Of a stretch of 64,000 nucleotides of DNA, positions 29,959 through 40,744 are shown piece by piece. Below the pieces are notes generated by a model. The model was not told where the DNA came from. It ran no database searches and saw nothing but the letters and a program-made list of their open reading frames with translations. Position 1 is the first letter of the stretch, and each line of letters opens with the position of its first letter. This stretch comes from Notoacmeibacter ruber (GTDB lineage Bacteria > Pseudomonadota > Alphaproteobacteria > Rhizobiales > Rhizobiaceae): contig NZ_RCWN01000001.1 of the NCBI RefSeq assembly GCF_003668555.1, forward strand, positions 1,412,501 to 1,476,500. Reading direction: 5' to 3'. A program made the translations under genes and the position numbers.

Positions 29959-31164
29959 ATGGCGTTGCTCCCGGTTGACGAGGCTCTTTCACGCCTTCTG
30001 AAGCAGGCATCCCCCTTGTCTGCCGAGACGGTCGCTCTTGACGCTGCGGTGGGACGCATTCTTGCATCGCCGCTTCATGCGAAACGGACCCAGCCTCCCT
30101 TTGAAGGCTCCGCCATGGATGGCTATGCCGTGCGGGCTGCTGATCTCGATCCGGATGGCGTGCCCTTGGAACTGATCGGCGAATCGGCCGCCGGACACCC
30201 CTTCCCTGGTTCTGTCGAACCGGGCCAGACTGTGCGGATTTTTACCGGCGCGACCATGCCGGACGGCGCCGATACGGTTCTGATGCAGGAAAATGCCGAA
30301 CGTATTGACGACAAAACCGTCAGACCGACCCAAAAGGAACCGGTGGGACGGCATGTAAGGCCTGCCGGCGTCGACTTTTCCGAGGGCGATCTGATGCTGG
30401 AAAGCGGAACGAAACTTGATTTCGCTGCCCTCTCCCTCGCTGCCGCAGCCTCGCATCCCACCGTCGACGTCCACCGCAAGCCGCGCGTCGCCATTCTCGC
30501 CACGGGCGACGAACTGAAAGCGCCCGGCGAAAGCCTCGCTCCCGGTCAGATCATCGCTTCCAACACGTATGGCATCTCCGCAATCGTGAGCGAGATGGGC
30601 GGCGTTGCACTCGATCTGGGGATTACGCCTGATAAGCCTGCGGCCCTGCAAGCCGCGATCGACAAGGCTCAATCGCAGGACTGCGACGTCATCGTGACGC
30701 TGGGAGGAGCTTCGGTCGGTGACCACGATCTGGTGCAGAAGGCCATGGTCGACGCTGGTATGGTCCTTGATTTCTGGAAGATCGCGATGCGGCCCGGAAA
30801 GCCCCTCATGGTGGGGCGGCTTGACGGCATTCACGTCCTGGGCCTGCCGGGCAATCCTGTCTCCTCCATGGTCTGCGCGCACCTCTTCCTGCGCCCTCTT
30901 CTGTGCCGGCTTCTGGGCTCCACTTACAAACCGAAGACAGTGGCGGCCCAATTGACCGCACATCTCGAGGCCAATTCCGGTCGCCAGCATTACATGCGCG
31001 CCTCGGCCTCCTATGATGGCGACTGCTGGACGGTCGAACCGGCCGGTTCGCAGGATTCCTCCCTCCTCCGCGTCATGACCATCGGCAACGCGCTCATTGT
31101 TCGCCCGCCGCACGCGCCAGCTGCTGAACCTGGCGAAAAGGTACTTGTCGACCTCTGGCGCTGA
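29959..31164 (+). CDS. moeA: molybdopterin molybdenumtransferase MoeA
   Basis: Inserts molybdate into adenylated molybdopterin. The four-domain MoeA layout is visible: PPFEGSAMDGYAVRAADLD (domain 1), RIFTGATMPDGADTVLMQE (domain 2), the MoCF-like domain 3 with ILATGDEL and TLGGASVGDHDLV, and GLPGNPVSSMVCAHLF, ending in the beta domain 4. 401 aa is full length. Grouped with moaC between trp and lexA, the usual rhizobial order. Confidence 0.96.
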   Translation: MALLPVDEALSRLLKQASPLSAETVALDAAVGRILASPLHAKRTQPPFEGSAMDGYAVRAADLDPDGVPLELIGESAAGHPFPGSVEPGQTVRIFTGATMPDGADTVLMQENAERIDDKTVRPTQKEPVGRHVRPAGVDFSEGDLMLESGTKLDFAALSLAAAASHPTVDVHRKPRVAILATGDELKAPGESLAPGQIIASNTYGISAIVSEMGGVALDLGITPDKPAALQAAIDKAQSQDCDVIVTLGGASVGDHDLVQKAMVDAGMVLDFWKIAMRPGKPLMVGRLDGIHVLGLPGNPVSSMVCAHLFLRPLLCRLLGSTYKPKTVAAQLTAHLEANSGRQHYMRASASYDGDCWTVEPAGSQDSSLLRVMTIGNALIVRPPHAPAAEPGEKVLVDLWR

Positions 31165-31189
31165 CCTTACCCTGCGGGACCTACTTGCA

Positions 31190-31204
31190 GAACATGAGAA
31201 GAAC
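31190..31204. promoter_or_regulatory. SOS box (LexA operator) of lexA
   Basis: GAAC-N7-GAAC, the reverse of the alphaproteobacterial direct-repeat LexA site GTTC-N7-GTTC, 52-66 bases before the lexA start. A second GTTC at 31216-31219 is followed after seven bases by GTAT, a possible degenerate site. It implies autoregulation of lexA by its own product. Confidence 0.85.
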
Positions 31205-31255
31205 AGATAGTGTCTGTTCATTCTATGTATCGCTTTGATTCTGCGAGGCGCAGCG

Positions 31256-31975
31256 ATGTTGACTAAGAAACAGCGTGAACTTCTTCTCTATATCGACCAA
31301 CGGTTGAAGGAGACAGGCATTCCACCGTCCTTCGACGAGATGAAGGATGCGCTCGATCTCGCATCGAAAAGCGGCATTCACCGACTGATTACGGCACTGG
31401 AGGAGCGTGGTTTCATCCGCCGTCTGCCGAACAGGGCGCGTGCGCTGGAAATCATCCGTCTGCCGAATACGGCTGCGCCGGGCGGCAATACGGGTTTTCG
31501 TCCCTCTGTCATCGAAGGCAGTCTCGGCAAGAAGAAAGAAGCGCCCTCTTCTTCGGGTCCTGGTCGCGGCCCGTCTGAGGCCGCCAATGAATCTGGCATC
31601 AGTGTTCCGGTCATGGGCCGCATCGCCGCGGGTGTTCCGATTTCCGCTATTCAGCAGCAGACCGACAGTATCGCGGTTCCGCCATCCATGATCGCCGGCG
31701 GCGTTCATTACGCATTGGAAGTGCGCGGAGATTCGATGGTCGAGGCGGGTATCCTCGACGGTGACACGGTCATTATCAAGGATGGCACCGTTGCTGATCC
31801 GGGCGATATTGTGGTCGCTCTCGTCGATGACGAGGAAGCGACGCTGAAGCGCTTTCGCCGCAAGGGAGCCTCCATCGCACTCGAGGCAGCCAATCCCGCC
31901 TATGAGACGCGAATCTTCCCCCCCGATCGGGTCAAGGTGCAGGGTCGCCTTGTCGGCCTCCTGCGCCGGTATTAA
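31256..31975 (+). CDS. lexA: SOS repressor LexA
   Basis: The repressor of the DNA-damage response, inactivated by RecA-stimulated self-cleavage. The N-terminal winged helix ([40 protein letters not shown]) is followed by a linker, the cleavage site A125-G126, and the S24 protease domain with S160 ([10 protein letters not shown]) and K198 (EATLKRF). 239 aa is typical for rhizobia. I start at ATG 31256 because MLTKKQ is the family start; the frame is open seven codons earlier. A GAAC-N7-GAAC box lies upstream. It faces the comEC stop 25 bp away. Confidence 0.97.
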   Translation: MLTKKQRELLLYIDQRLKETGIPPSFDEMKDALDLASKSGIHRLITALEERGFIRRLPNRARALEIIRLPNTAAPGGNTGFRPSVIEGSLGKKKEAPSSSGPGRGPSEAANESGISVPVMGRIAAGVPISAIQQQTDSIAVPPSMIAGGVHYALEVRGDSMVEAGILDGDTVIIKDGTVADPGDIVVALVDDEEATLKRFRRKGASIALEAANPAYETRIFPPDRVKVQGRLVGLLRRY

Positions 31976-32000
31976 GGCGCGGCTCGGCCCGCAGCGATTT

Positions 32001-34385
32001 TCAGGGTTTGTCCTTGTCTCCAGACGTATCGCGTTTGCGCGGAGTCCAGTCTGGCAGGCCGCGGGCGGGGCGGCTCCATCGCCTGGCATCGTGCCAGGGC
32101 ATCGACATGTCTTTGAACGAATAGCTGACGCTCCAGCCGCCGCCCTCTTTTCTCCACAGAGCGGCGGAGCCGTGTTTGGCCAAATCCATGCGATCGATCG
32201 TAAGGGTCGGTGAACGCGTGGAGCATCGTCCGGCCTTGGGCTGCGTCGTGTCCCCAATGACGATAATGGCGGCGCGCCCGCACCATGACGCGCGATCCTC
32301 CGCATATTTCAGCCATATGATGGGGAGGCTGTCGGGTGGGTCGTAAAGACAAAGGCGTTCGCTGCAGAAGAAACGCTCGTCAGATCGTGCGATCATAGGG
32401 GCGCCACTCGGTTCGACAACTTTTTGGGGACCGATGAGACGTTCAGCGCCGAGCGCAGCCATCCACTGATCGCCGACAAAGTTCGATAGTCTCGCCCGAT
32501 TGGAGATCATCGTACCCTCGGCACCCGCCAGCGCGACGGCGCGCCCATTATCCAGAATGAAACCGGCGGGCCTCTCGCCGGTCCCCAGCAGGCCGAGGCC
32601 GATGATCGCGAACGGAAGTGCTGTCCAGCGCAGGGCGGTCTGCAGGACGGCAAACAGGGCCAGAGCGATTGTCAGAAGCATAACGCCTTGGCCGGCGACG
32701 AGCCCGGCACGATCGGGGGGCGAGATTTCCGAAACAAATCTGGCGATCCATAGCATCGCCTCGATGCCCTCACCCATCAGTTTGAGAAACGGTGCTTCGA
32801 GTCCGAACGGCATGAGCAGAAGCGAAAGAACGGCCATCGGCATGACAAGGATAGAGATAACCGGCGCCGCGAGTAGATTGCCGAGCGGTGCGAGCGGCGC
32901 GACCCGCTGGAAGTGCCACAGCGCGAAGATGGTCGTGGCGGCGCCGGCAATAAGCGTCGTGGCGAGAATACCCGCTCCGAAACGAACCGGTAAATTCAGC
33001 AGGCCTGCACCGGCACGGCTCTCGCGGGCGAGGTGTCGCCGCCTCTGCCAGAGGCTGTGCGAGCGATACGCCGCGATGAGCGCGGCGGTCGCCGCGAAAG
33101 ACATCTGAAAACTCGGCCCTATGACCTCGTGAGGCGCAATCAGAACCACCAGAACCATGGCCAATGCCAGGTTGCGCATGGTGATAGCGGTACGGTCGCA
33201 CAACAGCGCCGCGAGCATGATCGCCAGCATGATAAAACTGCGCTGTGTAGCGATCGCCGCGCCGCTGAGCACAAGATAGCCACCAGCCGCCAAAAGACCT
33301 CCAGCGGCCGCCCATTTACGGATGGAATACCGCGCCGCCATTGTTGGAAACAGGGCAAGGGCAAGCCTGATGGCGCCGATGACCGTGCCCGCAGCGAGGG
33401 CCATATGGAGGCCGGAGATGGACAGAACATGCGCCAGGCCGCTAACCCGCAACGCTTCGCGTTCGTCGTCCCCGATCGCTGCGCCGTAACCGGCAATAAG
33501 AGCGGATGCGATGGCTGCGCTCGGCCCGTTGAGAACCATCGCGATCCGTCGGTCGATCGTCTCGCGCAGCCGATTGACCCTTGCCTTCACCTGTTCCGCC
33601 ATGTCGGGCGAAGGCGCTATCTTCACCCGCTCCATTTTTCCCAGGGCGAAACCGATGGCACCCAGCCCGTCGAACCATGCATTGAAGGAAAAATCATATC
33701 CGCCAGGTCGGACTGGCCCGGATGGCGGCAGCAATCGTGCGCGTAACCTCACCACCTCGCCCGCTTGGGCCTCGGAACTGCCTCCGCGTATGGTCACGCG
33801 CACCTTGTCAGGCGCATAGCGCAACTCCGGTCGGGTTGTTTCCACGACCGAGAGAACCAGCCGTCGGCGCCCATCTCCCAGCCGTTCACTGTTGAGAATA
33901 CGCCCCGTGAGCACTGTCGCGACGGGTGAGCCGAGGGTCTGGTGATTGCGGAAGGCCACATGCATTGCAGCGGTCGCGGCGCCCGCAAGCATGGCGAACA
34001 GCAGCAGAAAAATCGCGCCACTCATTCGCCCCCGCCGGACAAAAGCGATAGCCAAAGCGGGCGTGCCTATCGCGATGAGCTGCCAGTGCTCAAGGGGAGC
34101 GCGCATGGCGAAATAGAGAAACGCTCCGCTAGCGAAGAGAAGTGCGGAAGCAACGAAGAGGCTGCCTCGTTCGGTTTCCTCTATCAGAAGCGATCGGGCT
34201 TTTCGAAACGTCCCGCGCAAAGCTTGGGCCATTCGTTGCGCCGAATTCGTCGAACGTTTCTCTATGCCTGGTTCGAATGAGGATCTCGCGTCAGTCGCCG
34301 GGTCGCCGCGCAGGTGAGAGACGACGCCATCGACGAGCCGCCGTTCATCGATATCTCGCTGCCCGGAAACAGGGTTCATGCTCAT
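32001..34385 (-). CDS. comEC: ComEC/Rec2 family DNA-uptake channel protein
   Basis: A 794-aa polytopic membrane protein, the candidate inner-membrane channel for transforming DNA. After a polar N terminus there are helices near residues 75-145, a DUF4131 beta domain (~150-260, with [21 protein letters not shown]) and the Competence domain (~290-560, with [37 protein letters not shown] and [20 protein letters not shown]). The C-terminal part has no HxHxDH metallo-beta-lactamase motif, so the nuclease-like domain is absent or degenerate, as is common in alphaproteobacteria. Two starts (34385, 34379) are equally possible. Confidence 0.9.
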   Translation of the reverse strand: MSMNPVSGQRDIDERRLVDGVVSHLRGDPATDARSSFEPGIEKRSTNSAQRMAQALRGTFRKARSLLIEETERGSLFVASALLFASGAFLYFAMRAPLEHWQLIAIGTPALAIAFVRRGRMSGAIFLLLFAMLAGAATAAMHVAFRNHQTLGSPVATVLTGRILNSERLGDGRRRLVLSVVETTRPELRYAPDKVRVTIRGGSSEAQAGEVVRLRARLLPPSGPVRPGGYDFSFNAWFDGLGAIGFALGKMERVKIAPSPDMAEQVKARVNRLRETIDRRIAMVLNGPSAAIASALIAGYGAAIGDDEREALRVSGLAHVLSISGLHMALAAGTVIGAIRLALALFPTMAARYSIRKWAAAGGLLAAGGYLVLSGAAIATQRSFIMLAIMLAALLCDRTAITMRNLALAMVLVVLIAPHEVIGPSFQMSFAATAALIAAYRSHSLWQRRRHLARESRAGAGLLNLPVRFGAGILATTLIAGAATTIFALWHFQRVAPLAPLGNLLAAPVISILVMPMAVLSLLLMPFGLEAPFLKLMGEGIEAMLWIARFVSEISPPDRAGLVAGQGVMLLTIALALFAVLQTALRWTALPFAIIGLGLLGTGERPAGFILDNGRAVALAGAEGTMISNRARLSNFVGDQWMAALGAERLIGPQKVVEPSGAPMIARSDERFFCSERLCLYDPPDSLPIIWLKYAEDRASWCGRAAIIVIGDTTQPKAGRCSTRSPTLTIDRMDLAKHGSAALWRKEGGGWSVSYSFKDMSMPWHDARRWSRPARGLPDWTPRKRDTSGDKDKP

Positions 34386-34495
34386 ATCGCCTCATCCGCG
34401 GCTCGGCCTTGCACCGCCGCAGACCTATGCTACACGGGCGGACCGGCCTTGCAAAAATCCGAAGGCCGAATGTCATCAAAGCAGTCCGAGATTTT

Positions 34496-35920
34496 ATGAC
34501 CGATAAAATTGTCACGCGCTTCGCCCCTTCGCCCACCGGCTTCCTTCACATCGGAGGCGCCCGCACGGCTCTTTTCAACTGGCTCTTTGCGCAAAGGCAC
34601 GGGGGAACGATGCTGCTCCGTATCGAGGATACGGACCGCGCCCGCTCGACCGAAGAAGCGACGGCGGCCATTCTCGAAGGGCTGTCCTGGCTTGAGCTCG
34701 GATGGCAGGGAGAGCCGGTCTCCCAATATGAATGCGCCGGACGCCACCGCGAGATCGCCCAGCAGCTGTTGGAGGCAGGACAGGCCTACAAGTGCTTCGC
34801 CACGCCTGAAGAACTCACCGAAATGCGCGAGCAGGCGAAAGCGGAAAAGCGTCCGCCACGCTATGATGGTCGCTGGCGCGACCGCGACCCTGCCGAGGCA
34901 CCGGAAGGCGCACCCTACTCCATCCGCCTGAAGGCCCCGCGGGATGGCGAAACGATCGTCAGAGACAAGGTGCAGGGAGATGTCCGTTTTCCCAACAAGG
35001 ATCTGGATGACTTCATCATTTTGCGATCGGACGGGAATCCGACCTATATGCTGGCCGTGGTCGTCGACGATCATGATATGGGCGTGACCCATATCGTTCG
35101 TGGCGACGATCACCTGACCAATGCTGCTCGCCAGACTCTGATCTATCAGGCCATGGGTTGGGACGTCCCCGTCATGGCGCATATTCCGTTGATCCACGGC
35201 CCGGACGGAGCGAAACTCTCCAAGCGGCACGGCGCACTTGGCGTGGAGGCGTACCGCGCCATGGGCTACCTGCCGCAAGCGCTGCGAAACTATCTCGTGC
35301 GACTTGGCTGGAGCCATGGCGACGATGAGGTCATGAGTCTCGATCAGATGATCGAGTGGTTCGCGCTGGAAGATATCAACAAGGGCGCCGCCCGTTTCGA
35401 CTTCAAGAAGCTCGAAGCGCTGAACGGTCAGTATATGCGGGCGGCAGACGCCGATGAATTGACGCAAACACTGCTAGAGACGCTGCCCCACCTGCCCGGC
35501 GGGCCCGAATTAGCCGAGAGGCTCGACGATAGTCGCAAGGAACAGCTTCGCCTCGCCATGCCCGGTCTGAAGGAGCGAGCCAAGACACTTGTCGAACTCG
35601 TCGGGGCCTCTGAATTCATCGTGGCGAGCAGACCTGTCCCGCTGGAAGAGAAGGCCGCCCAGCTTCTGGATGCGGATGCAAAGGCACTGCTTTCCAGGCT
35701 GGAGCCGCAACTTCAGGCAGTTGATAACTGGGCACCCGAACCGTTGGAGCAGGTTATTCGGGACTTCGCCGAAGCCGAGGAACTGAAGCTCGGCAAGGTG
35801 GCGCAGCCGCTCCGGGCCGCGTTGACCGGGCGGGCGGTATCACCCGGCGTCTTTGACGTGATGGTGGTCCTCGGTCGCGACGAATCCCTTGCTCGGCTTG
35901 GCGATCAGACGAAGGGGTAG
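34496..35920 (+). CDS. gltX: glutamyl-tRNA synthetase
   Basis: Charges tRNA-Glu (and, in organisms lacking GlnRS, tRNA-Gln). The class-I HIGH-like motif is [16 protein letters not shown], and the KMSKS-like motif is [17 protein letters not shown] and the C-terminal anticodon-binding helices follow. 474 aa is full length. The frame stays open back to 34142 inside the opposite-strand comEC gene, but [15 protein letters not shown] at 34496 is the family start. Rhizobia often have two gltX genes; whether this one is discriminating cannot be told from sequence alone. It is divergent from comEC with 110 bp between starts. Confidence 0.95.
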   Translation: MTDKIVTRFAPSPTGFLHIGGARTALFNWLFAQRHGGTMLLRIEDTDRARSTEEATAAILEGLSWLELGWQGEPVSQYECAGRHREIAQQLLEAGQAYKCFATPEELTEMREQAKAEKRPPRYDGRWRDRDPAEAPEGAPYSIRLKAPRDGETIVRDKVQGDVRFPNKDLDDFIILRSDGNPTYMLAVVVDDHDMGVTHIVRGDDHLTNAARQTLIYQAMGWDVPVMAHIPLIHGPDGAKLSKRHGALGVEAYRAMGYLPQALRNYLVRLGWSHGDDEVMSLDQMIEWFALEDINKGAARFDFKKLEALNGQYMRAADADELTQTLLETLPHLPGGPELAERLDDSRKEQLRLAMPGLKERAKTLVELVGASEFIVASRPVPLEEKAAQLLDADAKALLSRLEPQLQAVDNWAPEPLEQVIRDFAEAEELKLGKVAQPLRAALTGRAVSPGVFDVMVVLGRDESLARLGDQTKG

Positions 35921-36064
35921 AGCGACCTATCGTGTTGCAGCGCAAGCGAAACGGAGTCGATTGCTTGGCATGGTCTCACAAATAGGATAGTCAGTGCGCA
36001 ACCCTGCCTTTGGTGCGGCGCAACAAGGTGCGGGAGGAGGTGTGCAAGAACGTGAGGATTTTTT

Positions 36065-37354
36065 ATGAGCGATAAAAAAGCGAAACTGGAACTGGGTGGC
36101 GAAAGCTACGAGTTCGGTGTTCATTCCGGCACACTCGGTCCCGACGTTGTGGATATTTCATCACTCTACGCATCGACCGGTGCTTTCACCTATGATCCGG
36201 GCTTTACGTCAACTGCAAGCTGTGAATCCGACATCACCTTCATCAACGGTGAAGAAGGCGTCCTACTGCATCGCGGCTACCCGATCGACCAACTCGCCGA
36301 GAAAGGCTCGTTCCTCGAGGTCTGCTATCTGCTGCTCTACGGCGAATTGCCGAACAAGGAGCAGATGGAAGATTTCGAATATCGGGTAACGCACCACACC
36401 ATGGTGCACGAGCAGATGAACCGGTTCTTCTCCGGCTTCCGCCGTGATGCGCATCCGATGGCGATCATGTGCGGCGTGATTGGCGCGATGAGCGCATTCT
36501 ACCACGATTCCACGGATATTTCCGATCCCCGTCAGCGGATGATTGCGTCGCTCCGCATGATCGCGAAGATGCCGACAATCGCCGCAATGGCTTTCAAGTA
36601 TCATATCGGCCAGCCCTTCGTTTATCCGAAGAACGACCTTTCCTATGCCGGGAATTTCCTGCGCATGTGCTTCTCGGTTCCCTGTGAGGAGTACGAGGTC
36701 AATCCGGTCCTGGCCCGCGCCATGGATCGCATCTTCATCCTCCACGCCGACCACGAGCAGAACGCGTCGACATCGACCGTTCGTCTCGCAGGTTCGTCGG
36801 GTGCCAACCCCTTCGCGTGTATCGCGGCCGGTATCGCCTGCCTCTGGGGTCCCGCACATGGCGGCGCCAACGAAGCGGCGCTCAACATGCTGGCCGAGAT
36901 CGGTTCGGTCGATCAGATCCCGGAATACATCAAGCGTGCAAAGGACAAGAACGATCCCTTCCGCCTGATGGGCTTTGGCCACCGCGTCTACAAGAACTAC
37001 GATCCGCGCGCCAAGATCATGCAGAAAACCTGCCACGAGGTTCTCGCCGAGCTCGGTATCAAGGACGATCCGCTTCTCGATGTTGCGATGGAGCTGGAAA
37101 AGATCGCCCTGACGGACGACTACTTCGTCGAAAAGAAGCTTTATCCTAATATCGACTTCTATTCAGGCATCACGCTAAAGGCGCTCGGTTTCCCGACGAC
37201 CATGTTCACCGTGCTCTTCGCGCTCGCGCGAACCGTCGGCTGGATCGCCCAGTGGAAGGAAATGATCGAGGATCCGCGCCAGAAGATCGGCCGTCCGCGC
37301 CAGCTTTATACCGGCGCCCCGCAGCGCGATTATATTCCGATGGAAAAGCGCTGA
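36065..37354 (+). CDS. gltA: citrate synthase
   Basis: Condenses oxaloacetate and acetyl-CoA, entering the TCA cycle. It is the type-II hexameric form of 429 aa. Visible active-site stretches are [17 protein letters not shown] (catalytic His), [15 protein letters not shown] (His), [14 protein letters not shown] (His-Arg) and the catalytic Asp region [20 protein letters not shown] lies about 8 bases upstream of ATG 36065. It stands alone behind gltX (144-bp gap) and is followed by a strong terminator facing lpxB. Confidence 0.98.
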   Translation: MSDKKAKLELGGESYEFGVHSGTLGPDVVDISSLYASTGAFTYDPGFTSTASCESDITFINGEEGVLLHRGYPIDQLAEKGSFLEVCYLLLYGELPNKEQMEDFEYRVTHHTMVHEQMNRFFSGFRRDAHPMAIMCGVIGAMSAFYHDSTDISDPRQRMIASLRMIAKMPTIAAMAFKYHIGQPFVYPKNDLSYAGNFLRMCFSVPCEEYEVNPVLARAMDRIFILHADHEQNASTSTVRLAGSSGANPFACIAAGIACLWGPAHGGANEAALNMLAEIGSVDQIPEYIKRAKDKNDPFRLMGFGHRVYKNYDPRAKIMQKTCHEVLAELGIKDDPLLDVAMELEKIALTDDYFVEKKLYPNIDFYSGITLKALGFPTTMFTVLFALARTVGWIAQWKEMIEDPRQKIGRPRQLYTGAPQRDYIPMEKR

Positions 37355-37380
37355 TTTCTTCTCAGCAGCAGGAAATGGCC

Positions 37381-37413
37381 AAACCGCCGCGGTCTCCGCG
37401 GCGGTTTTATTTT
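37381..37413. terminator. intrinsic terminator after gltA
   Basis: The stem AAACCGCCGCGG / CCGCGGCGGTTT has a 3-base loop and is followed by TATTTT on the plus strand. Its 3' edge overlaps the lpxB stop codon (37407-37409), so it also acts at the end of the convergent lpx operon. Confidence 0.85.
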
Positions 37414-38588
37414 GACCCGCCGAGGCGACCCGCGGAAGCGCTTTCAATCACTTCCATGAGCATACGCGCTCCCACGCGGCCGGGCGGCTCGGAGACATCC
37501 ATCCGATCCCGGATGGCCGCAAAGCCTTCCTTCTGGGCTCCGCGTGCCTGTTCGCTCTCCAGAAGGCGTGCGAGCTCGCGGGCGATATTGGACGGACGTC
37601 CATCGAAATCGTGAAGCTCTGGAATGATTGGCCTGTCCGCGACAAGATTGGGCAATGAGGTCGACCAGACCGGAATGAATTGATGTGCCCACCAGGCGAC
37701 CTTGTCGATGCGGTATGTGGAGACGAAGGGCAGCCCGCCAAGCGCAAGTTCCAGCGTGACCGTTCCCGATGCGGCTACCGCAATATCGGCTGACGCGAAG
37801 GCTTTATGGCGCGCCTGCTCGCCGGTCAGGATGGTGACCTCGCGGGGCCAGTCCGCGACGAGCTCCCGTACGAGCGGTTCGATCCGCGCAACGGTCGGCA
37901 GGACAAGCCGCGGACGATGCCCCAGCTCCTCAAGAAGAAGAATGGCTTCTTTGTAACGCGGGAGCAGAACCTTGGCGTCACGGCCGCGAGATCCGGGCAG
38001 AAGAAGCAATGTCGGTTCATCGCCCACCTGCCGCGCCTTCTGTACCTCGAAGCTGCTCTTGAGGCTTTCCAGCCGCGCCAGCCGGTGGCCGACATAAGTG
38101 GCCGCTGGCCCCTCTAACCGCGCCAAGGCTTCCGGCTCGAAGGGCAGGAGACAGAGGACATGGTCGATGTAAGACGCCATCTCCTTCGCGCGCCACTGAC
38201 GCCAAGCCCATACCTGAGGGCAGACGAGGTCGATGACCGGAAGGTCCGGCAATGCGGCTCTCACTCGACGCGCGACGCGGTGCGTGAAATCGGGACTGTC
38301 GACGATCAGAAGCGCGTCTGGCCGCGCCTTGACGATTGCAGAAGAAACGCGGCGAATATGGTTCAAGAGCTTTGGCAGGCTCGTCAGGACTGCCGCGATG
38401 CCTTTGATCGAAATATCCTCTGGATCGATCAGGGAACGCTGTCCGAGCTTTGCAAGATGTTCGCCGCCCGTACCGATCAGATCGATCTGGCGACCGGTCA
38501 GGTCCCGCAGCTCGGCAATGAGATCGGCAGCCAGAATGTCACCCGACTCTTCACCGGCGACCACCGCGATCGTAAGCGGTGAACTCAA
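37407..38588 (-). CDS. lpxB: lipid-A-disaccharide synthase
   Basis: A GT19 glycosyltransferase joining UDP-diacylglucosamine and lipid X to form the lipid A disaccharide, peripheral at the inner membrane. Family motifs are VVAGEESGDILAADLI at the N terminus, VDSPDFTHRVARRVR, VCPQVWAWRQWRAKEM, LLPGSRGRDAKVLLP and SGTVTLELALGGLPFVSTYRI. 393 aa is normal. ATG 38588 overlaps the lpxI stop by four bases; the gene ends the lpxD-fabZ-lpxA-lpxI-lpxB operon. Confidence 0.96.
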   Translation of the reverse strand: MSSPLTIAVVAGEESGDILAADLIAELRDLTGRQIDLIGTGGEHLAKLGQRSLIDPEDISIKGIAAVLTSLPKLLNHIRRVSSAIVKARPDALLIVDSPDFTHRVARRVRAALPDLPVIDLVCPQVWAWRQWRAKEMASYIDHVLCLLPFEPEALARLEGPAATYVGHRLARLESLKSSFEVQKARQVGDEPTLLLLPGSRGRDAKVLLPRYKEAILLLEELGHRPRLVLPTVARIEPLVRELVADWPREVTILTGEQARHKAFASADIAVAASGTVTLELALGGLPFVSTYRIDKVAWWAHQFIPVWSTSLPNLVADRPIIPELHDFDGRPSNIARELARLLESEQARGAQKEGFAAIRDRMDVSEPPGRVGARMLMEVIESASAGRLGGSK

Positions 38589-39439
38589 AGCGTTTCCTCC
38601 TTTGCGCCCCAGAGAAAGAGACCCGCTTCGTCAGCGGCGGCAATCGTGTCCTCCAACTTCAGAATCAAAGATCGTTCGGCTTCGACTGCAATTCCGGAAA
38701 GGCGGGCATTCAAAGCCTGGCGAACGGTTTCCGGCCCGATCGAGGGCAAGTCGCTGCGCATATCCTGTTCCGGCTTTGCGCATTTGACCAGCACGCCCCG
38801 CCTACCACTTCCGATCCGGCCATGGTCACGCATCTCGCCCACGCGGTGGAGCAACCCTTCGGTCCCTTCGATCCCCTCGACTGCGACGGCCCGCTTGCCG
38901 AACACAACCGCCGCCTGCCCGATATCGAGTTGGCCGAGTGCCTTGGCGGCGCGAAAGCCAGCAGAGATCGAATCCAGATCTGGTTTGAGGGGCTTGATTT
39001 CACCAATCTGACCTGCCGGGGCCAAAAGTTCAGGCAGGATTTCCTGCACCGGCACAAGCTCGACGCCCATCTGCTCCAGCGCCGCGTGAGCCGTCCGAAG
39101 GAGTGCGTCGTCTCCGGCCGAGAGCGCGCGGACGGCGGAGGGCAACACGGGCAGAAGTTTCAGCGGAAGGCGGATCGACTGCCATCGGGGTCGCCTGACG
39201 ATGCCCCCACCCATCACCATCTGCGAAACGTTCTCGCGCGCGAGGATTCGGGCCAATGAGCGCAGATCCTCTATCGGAGCGCGGTAAACTGGCAGGTCGC
39301 CAAAGTCCTGGTCAGCCTCGCCTTCGATAGCGAGGATCACCACACGCCTTCCTTTTTGGGACAGGCCTTTCGCCAGCAGAAGAGGCAGATCGCCGCTACC
39401 GGCAAGGATTCCAATCGTGGGTTCCTTATCGGTTGTCAT
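38585..39439 (-). CDS. lpxI: UDP-2,3-diacylglucosamine diphosphatase LpxI
   Basis: Hydrolyses UDP-2,3-diacylglucosamine to lipid X (2,3-diacylglucosamine-1-phosphate) and UMP; the alphaproteobacterial replacement for LpxH. Previously DUF1009. Visible blocks are IGILAGSGDLPLLLAKGL, MVMGGGIVRRPRW, AGDDALLRTA, GQAAVVFGKRAVAVEGIEGT (near residue 190) and GVLVKCAKPEQDMRSDLP with the conserved D-P-S-I end. 284 aa. It lies between lpxA and lpxB, where this function is needed. Confidence 0.95.
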   Translation of the reverse strand: MTTDKEPTIGILAGSGDLPLLLAKGLSQKGRRVVILAIEGEADQDFGDLPVYRAPIEDLRSLARILARENVSQMVMGGGIVRRPRWQSIRLPLKLLPVLPSAVRALSAGDDALLRTAHAALEQMGVELVPVQEILPELLAPAGQIGEIKPLKPDLDSISAGFRAAKALGQLDIGQAAVVFGKRAVAVEGIEGTEGLLHRVGEMRDHGRIGSGRRGVLVKCAKPEQDMRSDLPSIGPETVRQALNARLSGIAVEAERSLILKLEDTIAAADEAGLFLWGAKEETL

Positions 39440-39440
39440 T

Positions 39441-40274
39441 CTACATCAGTGGTGCGTCATCGGATTCGGAACCGGACGAACCAAGCTCACGCCTCGGCCG
39501 CATGACGGGCCTCTTCCCACGCTTTTCGAGAAAGTCGATGATCTCCGCGACGATCTTGTGATCGCCGAATTGCTCGCGTGCCAGTTCAAGATTTCCAGCT
39601 ATGGTCCCGTCCGTCGCATAGATGACGCCATAGGCGGCACGCATCGTATCGATATCCGATCGCTTCATGCCCGACCGCCTCATCCCGATCAGGTTGAAAC
39701 CATGAAGGACGGCAGGATCGCGCGCCGCGAGACCGAAAGGAATGACATCGTGCCCGACCGCTGAAGCGCCCCCGATGAAGGCGTGATGGCCGATCCTGAC
39801 GAACTGCAATACCGCCGTGAAACCTCCGACGCTGGCATGGTCCGCGACTTCGACATGACCTGCCAGCGCGCTGGCGCCGCCGATGATCACATGATCGCCG
39901 ATGTGGCAGTCATGCGCGACGTGACATTGAGCAAAGAGGTGGCAATGCGATCCGATAAGCGTTTTGCCGGTACTGTTCGAGGAGCCGACATGCACCGTGG
40001 CGCTTTCGCGAATGATTGTTTCGGCTCCGATCTCCAGAACCGTATCCGAGCCTTCATGTCGAAAGTTCTGCGGTTGCCCACCTAGGACCGCGAAAGGATG
40101 GACGACGCACCCCTCCCCCAGTGTGGTCCGACCACTCACGCTGACATGGCTGATCAGCTCCACACGATCATGCAGAACCGCCTGTGAGCGGACGTGGCAG
40201 AACGGCCCGATAGTAACATCCGTGCCGAGCTGGGCGCCGTCCTCGACGATTGCGCTGGGATGGATATTCGCCAT
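39441..40274 (-). CDS. lpxA: acyl-ACP--UDP-N-acetylglucosamine O-acyltransferase
   Basis: First step of lipid A synthesis, 3-O-acylation of UDP-GlcNAc. The left-handed beta-helix hexapeptide repeats fill the N-terminal two thirds (IHPSAIVEDGAQLGTDVTIG onward), with the catalytic His in CHVAHDCHIGDH and the GLAARDPAVLHGFNLIGMRR block before the C-terminal helices. 277 aa is slightly long. Its ATG overlaps the fabZ stop (TAATG). Confidence 0.97.
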   Translation of the reverse strand: MANIHPSAIVEDGAQLGTDVTIGPFCHVRSQAVLHDRVELISHVSVSGRTTLGEGCVVHPFAVLGGQPQNFRHEGSDTVLEIGAETIIRESATVHVGSSNSTGKTLIGSHCHLFAQCHVAHDCHIGDHVIIGGASALAGHVEVADHASVGGFTAVLQFVRIGHHAFIGGASAVGHDVIPFGLAARDPAVLHGFNLIGMRRSGMKRSDIDTMRAAYGVIYATDGTIAGNLELAREQFGDHKIVAEIIDFLEKRGKRPVMRPRRELGSSGSESDDAPLM

Positions 40275-40744
40275 TAACTTGCGGTCTCGGAACTGCCGAG
40301 CATGGCTGAAACGGTAGCCTCGGCGACTTTCTGGCCCGAAACGATGGCCTCGCAGGCAAACCGCCAGATATTGCGGCGCTGCTTTTCTTTCTTCACATGG
40401 AGTTCCAGCACATCGCCCGGCCCAACGGGACGACGGAACTTGGCATTATCGATCGTCATGAAATAGACGACGCTCTTGCCGCCACCGCCCGTATGGCGCG
40501 CGCAGATAGCTCCGGCCGTCTGGGCCATCGCCTCGATGATCAGCACGCCAGGGAAAACCGGCTGGCCGGGAAAGTGCCCCATGAACTGCGGTTCATTGGC
40601 GCTGACATTCTTGATACCGATCGCTTCTTCATCGTCCTTGATGCTGACGATCCGGTCGACCATCAGAAAAGGATAGCGGTGCGGAAGCAGTCCCATGATC
40701 TCGGTCATGGAAAGGCTGGGGCGTGTCTCGTCAATCTCAATCAT
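40274..40744 (-). CDS. fabZ: 3-hydroxyacyl-ACP dehydratase FabZ
   Basis: Dehydrates 3-hydroxyacyl-ACP in fatty-acid elongation and so competes with LpxA/LpxD for the same substrate. The hot-dog fold shows [14 protein letters not shown], the catalytic block [19 protein letters not shown] with the conserved His and Glu, and [16 protein letters not shown]. 156 aa. The start overlaps the lpxD stop by four bases. Confidence 0.97.
   Translation of the reverse strand: MIEIDETRPSLSMTEIMGLLPHRYPFLMVDRIVSIKDDEEAIGIKNVSANEPQFMGHFPGQPVFPGVLIIEAMAQTAGAICARHTGGGGKSVVYFMTIDNAKFRRPVGPGDVLELHVKKEKQRRNIWRFACEAIVSGQKVAEATVSAMLGSSETAS

Noticed and set aside
34142..34495. Long N-terminal extension of gltX
   Set aside because: Antisense to comEC, basic low-quality sequence; the family start [13 protein letters not shown] is at 34496.
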